A DNA stretch of 19,333 bases from a bacterium (GTDB taxonomy: Bacteria; JAJVIF01; JAGGVT01), in NCBI GenBank assembly GCA_021157815.1, contig JAGGVT010000178.1:1-19333 (forward strand). Direction: 5' to 3'. The position numbers were made by a program, and so were the translations under genes. The stretch's first letter is position 1. The number at the start of each line of letters is the position of its first letter. Shown here in pieces: positions 16,397 to 19,333 of this stretch. The notes below the pieces were generated by a model. It was not told the origin of the DNA. It searched no databases and saw only the letters and a list, made by a program, of their open reading frames with translations.

Positions 16397-16425
16397 ATCA
16401 TAACCTATCGGTTAAATCAAGTCAG
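16397..16425 (-). promoter_or_regulatory. Sigma70-like promoter for cysD with palindrome in the spacer
   Basis: Read on the minus strand, CTGACT (-35, 16425-16420), a 17-bp spacer and TATGAT (-10, 16402-16397) give a good match. The start would lie near 16390 with a leader of about 44 nt before the cysD ATG at 16346. A palindrome TAACC-N4-GGTTA (16401-16414) covers the -10-proximal spacer and is a plausible operator. No regulator gene is beside it. Confidence 0.55.
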
Positions 16426-16594
16426 CTAAAAAAACTTAAACCGCGATTAATAAATTAATTGAGACCAAATCGTTTCCGGTGACAATGCCCCGTCTTCGCC
16501 CTTACCCCGCCCAGAAATCATTTTTTCCACGATTTATATTTCATATTAATTTGATTAGCAATATAACTATGCCAATGTGGATATTATATTGCAT

Positions 16595-16636
16595 ATCACA
16601 AGTGATGATTTTCGCATGACAACATCACAATTGTGA
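16595..16636 (+). promoter_or_regulatory. Two related palindromic operator candidates, centres 30 bp apart
   Basis: ATCACAAGTGAT (16595-16606) is palindromic except for its central AA. TCACAATTGTGA (16625-16636) is a perfect 12-bp palindrome. They share ATCACAA, and their centres are 30 bp (about three helical turns) apart. They precede the small ORF start by 42 bp and lie in the divergent region between cysD and the plus-strand sensory genes. A dimeric regulator binding on one DNA face is likely. No convincing -10/-35 pair could be fixed around them. The rest of 16426-16678 is AT-rich with no gene seen. Confidence 0.5.
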
Positions 16637-16678
16637 GATTGGCTTTTGCGATTAGTGAATTGAAAACGGGGTTTTGTA

Positions 16679-16849
16679 ATGAAACGATATTTAGGGAAAT
16701 TCAAGAGGTGTCGTCGTACTCTGCTTGAACATTGCCCAGCTGATGAGATAATCGGATTAAGCAGGAAAGAATCCATGCGGATTTATGCCTCACGCATTCC
16801 GCACGGTGAGTTTGTTGTGCTGAAGATTACTAATTCAAGGAGCGAATAA
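16679..16849 (+). CDS. Small basic protein, 56 residues, unknown function
   Basis: This short ORF starts with ATG at 16679, preceded by ACGGGG at about 7 bp. It ends in TAA whose last base is the A of the next gene's ATG (TAATG). That coupling is the main reason to call it real. The product starts MKRYLGKFKRCRRTLL, is Arg/Lys-rich, and ends around GEFVVLKITNSRSE. It has two cysteines (C11, C19), no signal peptide and no membrane helix. I do not recognise the family. It could be a small regulatory or adaptor protein for the sensory genes downstream, or simply a leader ORF that sets translation of the binding protein. Confidence 0.55.
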   Translation: MKRYLGKFKRCRRTLLEHCPADEIIGLSRKESMRIYASRIPHGEFVVLKITNSRSE

Positions 16850-17643
16850 TGAAGCACTTCAAATTATTTGTGATTGCAGTTTTTATTTTAGCGGCATTCA
16901 TTGCCATTTCAGGATGCACTGGAAACAACGGACAAGATAATGCCAAAAAGAAAGAACTTCTTATCTACTGTGGAATAACAATGGTTAAACCGATGGTTGA
17001 AATCGTAAAAATCATTGAGGTGCAGGAGGACTGTAAAATCATCATATCCAAGGGTGGTTCAGGGAATATGCTGAACTCCATCAAAATCAACAACGTAGGC
17101 GACTTATATCTGCCTGGTTCTGAGTCATACATTAACACATGCCTTGAGGAAGGACTTGTTACAAAAACCGCCCATATTGGCTTCAACAAAGCTGCGATGA
17201 TGGTTCAGAAAGGCAATCCGAAGAATATCACTGCTGATCTGGAAAATCTAGCCAGTGACGAGTATAGAATTGTCATCTGTAATCCAATCAGCGGGTCTAT
17301 CGGCAAGGAAACAAAGAAGATTCTGGAAAAGAAAGGAATCTTAGATGATGTTCTGGATAATGTCCTTGAACTAACAACAGATTCAAAAGATCTGACTCGT
17401 GTTCTCGTGGAAAAAGAAGCAGATTTGGTTGTCAACTGGTTTGCGACATCAACCTGGCCTGAGAACGAACCATACATCGATGTTATCCCAATTAATGATG
17501 AATATGCCGAAAAGAAAAAACTTATTATTGGTTTGCTCAAGACATCGAAATATCCTGAGATAGCTGAAAAGTTCATGGAATACGCCTCCTCTGAAAAAGG
17601 GCATGACATTTTCAACAAGTATGGTTTATACGATGTCGAGTAA
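16849..17643 (+). CDS. ModA-like periplasmic substrate-binding lipoprotein
   Basis: This 264-residue extracellular solute-binding protein resembles the molybdate/tungstate or oxyanion type. Residues 1-23 are a lipoprotein signal with lipobox AISGC (Cys23), so it is anchored on the outer face of a membrane. The mature part begins with the family strand ELLIYCGITMVKPMVEI (36-52), followed by KGGSGNML (68-75), GDLYLPGSESYI (84-95), CNPISGSIGKET (144-155) and a C-terminal helical end SSEKGHDIFNKYGL. AAGGAG lies 6 bp before the ATG. No permease or ATPase genes follow. Instead a histidine kinase starts 41 bp downstream, so the protein probably passes ligand occupancy to that kinase rather than, or as well as, feeding a transporter. 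The ligand cannot be named from sequence. Confidence 0.82.
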   Translation: MKHFKLFVIAVFILAAFIAISGCTGNNGQDNAKKKELLIYCGITMVKPMVEIVKIIEVQEDCKIIISKGGSGNMLNSIKINNVGDLYLPGSESYINTCLEEGLVTKTAHIGFNKAAMMVQKGNPKNITADLENLASDEYRIVICNPISGSIGKETKKILEKKGILDDVLDNVLELTTDSKDLTRVLVEKEADLVVNWFATSTWPENEPYIDVIPINDEYAEKKKLIIGLLKTSKYPEIAEKFMEYASSEKGHDIFNKYGLYDVE

Positions 17644-17684
17644 TCAGATTTACATTTTTGGAATTACAAAAGGGAGATTTTGAA

Positions 17685-19333
17685 ATGAAGGATATTTTTC
17701 AAGAACCAATCAAGCGTCAGATTACTATTATGGTTGTGATGTTTATTGTAGCTTGCGCTATTCTAATTGCAATCGGAGATTATACTCACAGACAGTTCCA
17801 TAATCATACTCATGAATATGAAAATCAAGTCGCCCGAAGTTCTCTTGGTGAAGTTGTTCTCAAGGAACTGCTAAACATTGAAATGAAACTGGGGCAGATG
17901 GCATCAGCAAATGACATTGGAATTGCCGATACTCGAAATGGCGAAATTAAGATATCAATCGAGAACATTGAAAGTGTCCTGCATATTCTTCAAAATGGTG
18001 GGGAATTTGATTATGTAATCCCTGTTAATTTCATTGATATGGATGAGATACATCAGCATATCTCGTTTAAGCAGGCTGAAGAGACGGATTATGTTATTGA
18101 GGTTCTGGAGCTTACTCCAAAGATTGCTGATTTCCAAATGCTGGCGTCCACTCTTGAAGAGGAAATAATCAACAGAGCAAACGCATCATCCGAAACTGAA
18201 CTTATTCATGCAGAGAGAAATATCAATCTTATAATGAAACAGGCGGAGTCAATTCAGTATCGATGCAGTGAAATAACAAACAGGATATTTTACGAAACCA
18301 ATTTAGAAATCGAACGATTGGAGAATGAACATGTCGAGTTAGCGGATCAAATCGCAAATATTCAATACACTGTGACCGCGCTAATTCTACTTGCCGGATT
18401 AACCGTGTTTCTTTTTACCATCAAGCAGGTCAGCATGATTTTAAAAGAGAGAAAGGAAGCGGAAATGTCCCTTCGCGCCAGTGAGAGACGTATTAATGAA
18501 ATAATGAATTTTGTTCAAGCTGGTGTAATGATCATTGATACTGAAACACGAGACATAATATTTGCGAACCCGGCAGCATGTGAAATTATCGGCCTGGAAA
18601 GGAATCAGATTTTAAATAACAAATGCCATAAATTCCTGTGTCCCGCTCAGGAGAATGAGTGTCCAATTCTAGACCTTGGGCAGGAAGTTGACAATGCGGA
18701 AAGGATACTTTTGAAAGCAAGCGGGGAGAAACTTGATATTTTAAAGAGGGTACAGCAAATCACACTTGATGATAAACCCTGCCTGCTTGAGACATTCATT
18801 AACATATCAGAGCGTAAAAAAGCAGCTGAACAATTAGCGGAAATGAACGAGAAACTGGAGCAGCGTGTGGAGGAGCACACTCAGAAATTGGAACAGGCGA
18901 TTGTTGTTGCGAATCAACTGACCAAGAAAGCGAATGCGGCGAATGTCGCCAAGAGTGAGTTTTTAGCCAACATGAGCCATGAGATTCGAACTCCGATGAA
19001 CGGAATCATGGGTATGACCGAGTTGCTGCTGGATACAAGTCTAAACGAGGAGCAGACAGAATTCGCTGAAACGGTTAATAACAGCGCAAATGCATTAATG
19101 GCAATTATCAATGATATTCTCGATTACTCCAGGATTGAATCCGGCAAACTGAAACTGGAGACGATTGACTTTAGCCTTCGAAACAATCTTGAGGAGATTT
19201 GTGATCTGCTCGCAGTTAAAGCCCAGGATAAGAATGTTGAATTCATTTTGCTGGTTGACCAGGATGTACCCTCACACTTAAAAGGAGATCCAACACGTCT
19301 CAGGCAAATACTTACAAACCTAATCGGGAATTC
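17685..19333 (+). CDS. Membrane sensor histidine kinase (likely hybrid), partial
   Basis: This frame is open from ATG 17685 (AGGGAG ribosome-binding site) to the window edge and gives 549 residues. TM1 lies at about 13-31, then a periplasmic region of roughly 195 residues rich in helices, then TM2 at about 228-246. A PAS domain follows (about 266-376) with cysteines C314, C319 and C326, then a coiled coil (about 378-415), HisKA with phospho-acceptor His432 in [13 protein letters not shown], and the start of the ATPase domain ending at QILTNLIGN, the N box. The HisKA style ([20 protein letters not shown]) is typical of hybrid kinases with a C-terminal receiver, which would lie beyond the edge. 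The helical periplasmic part resembles dCache-free four-helix-bundle sensors and is a plausible docking site for the binding protein encoded just upstream. Confidence 0.92.
   Translation, partial: MKDIFQEPIKRQITIMVVMFIVACAILIAIGDYTHRQFHNHTHEYENQVARSSLGEVVLKELLNIEMKLGQMASANDIGIADTRNGEIKISIENIESVLHILQNGGEFDYVIPVNFIDMDEIHQHISFKQAEETDYVIEVLELTPKIADFQMLASTLEEEIINRANASSETELIHAERNINLIMKQAESIQYRCSEITNRIFYETNLEIERLENEHVELADQIANIQYTVTALILLAGLTVFLFTIKQVSMILKERKEAEMSLRASERRINEIMNFVQAGVMIIDTETRDIIFANPAACEIIGLERNQILNNKCHKFLCPAQENECPILDLGQEVDNAERILLKASGEKLDILKRVQQITLDDKPCLLETFINISERKKAAEQLAEMNEKLEQRVEEHTQKLEQAIVVANQLTKKANAANVAKSEFLANMSHEIRTPMNGIMGMTELLLDTSLNEEQTEFAETVNNSANALMAIINDILDYSRIESGKLKLETIDFSLRNNLEEICDLLAVKAQDKNVEFILLVDQDVPSHLKGDPTRLRQILTNLIGN

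Noticed and set aside
16567-16776. 69-residue minus-strand ORF
   Set aside because: It runs through the palindromes and against the coupled small ORF, and has no neighbour or motif in support.
17205-17618. 137-residue minus-strand ORF
   Set aside because: It is a Ser/Phe-rich shadow opposite the binding-protein gene, which has clear family motifs.
19326-19333. GAATTC at the right end as a cloning boundary
   Set aside because: One 6-bp site at an arbitrary window end is most simply chance. The same word also occurs elsewhere in the window.

Overview
The window looks like chromosomal DNA of a diderm (Gram-negative-type) bacterium of moderate GC content. The phylum cannot be fixed from sequence alone. 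The bacterial reading rests on Shine-Dalgarno sites such as GGAGGGG, AAGGAG and AGGGAG, two lipobox signal peptides, PAS/GAF and membrane histidine kinases, a split CysD/CysNC sulfurylase and a lipid-linked glycan flippase. No rRNA, tRNA, CRISPR array, phage gene or transposase gene was seen. Intergenic regions carry many hairpins and simple repeats.

Positions 1-7790 (all minus strand) are a catabolic block, read in the order serine esterase lipoprotein, exported Tricorn-type protease with an acidic insertion, CocE/NonD (S15-like) hydrolase, and the large and small subunits of aconitase X. The last three are tightly packed: hydrolase and AcnX large share TAATG, and the AcnX subunits are 3 bp apart. 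The small subunit runs off the left edge. A role in breaking down peptides or hydroxyproline-type compounds is a reasonable but unproven inference.

Positions 7791-10874 hold a soluble PAS-GAF-PAS-PAS histidine kinase (minus) with no adjacent response regulator. It is flanked by an inverted GC-rich REPIN-like element (about 7883-8015) and by a region with two hairpins and a striking 8-bp tandem repeat of about 36 units (10583-10875). The repeat abuts the stop codon of the next gene.

Positions 10875-16346 (minus) read cysD, bifunctional cysNC, a 364-bp repeat-rich gap, a Wzx/MVF-type flippase and a sulfotransferase. ATP sulfurylase plus APS kinase makes PAPS, the sulfotransferase uses it, and the flippase exports lipid-linked glycans. 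With no PAPS reductase in view, the block looks like a sulfated-surface-glycan module rather than assimilatory sulfate reduction. The gap holds an inverted-repeat element, a dispersed-type hairpin and 17-bp tandem copies of the cysNC 3' end including its stop codon.

Positions 16347-16678 are a divergent control region with a good minus-strand promoter for cysD and two related palindromes whose centres are 30 bp apart. From 16679 to the right edge (plus strand) lie a 56-codon small ORF, a ModA-like substrate-binding lipoprotein and a membrane histidine kinase cut by the window end. The small ORF overlaps the lipoprotein gene as TAATG. With no permease in view, this is most simply read as a binding-protein-fed sensory system, and it is the best candidate for something not well described.
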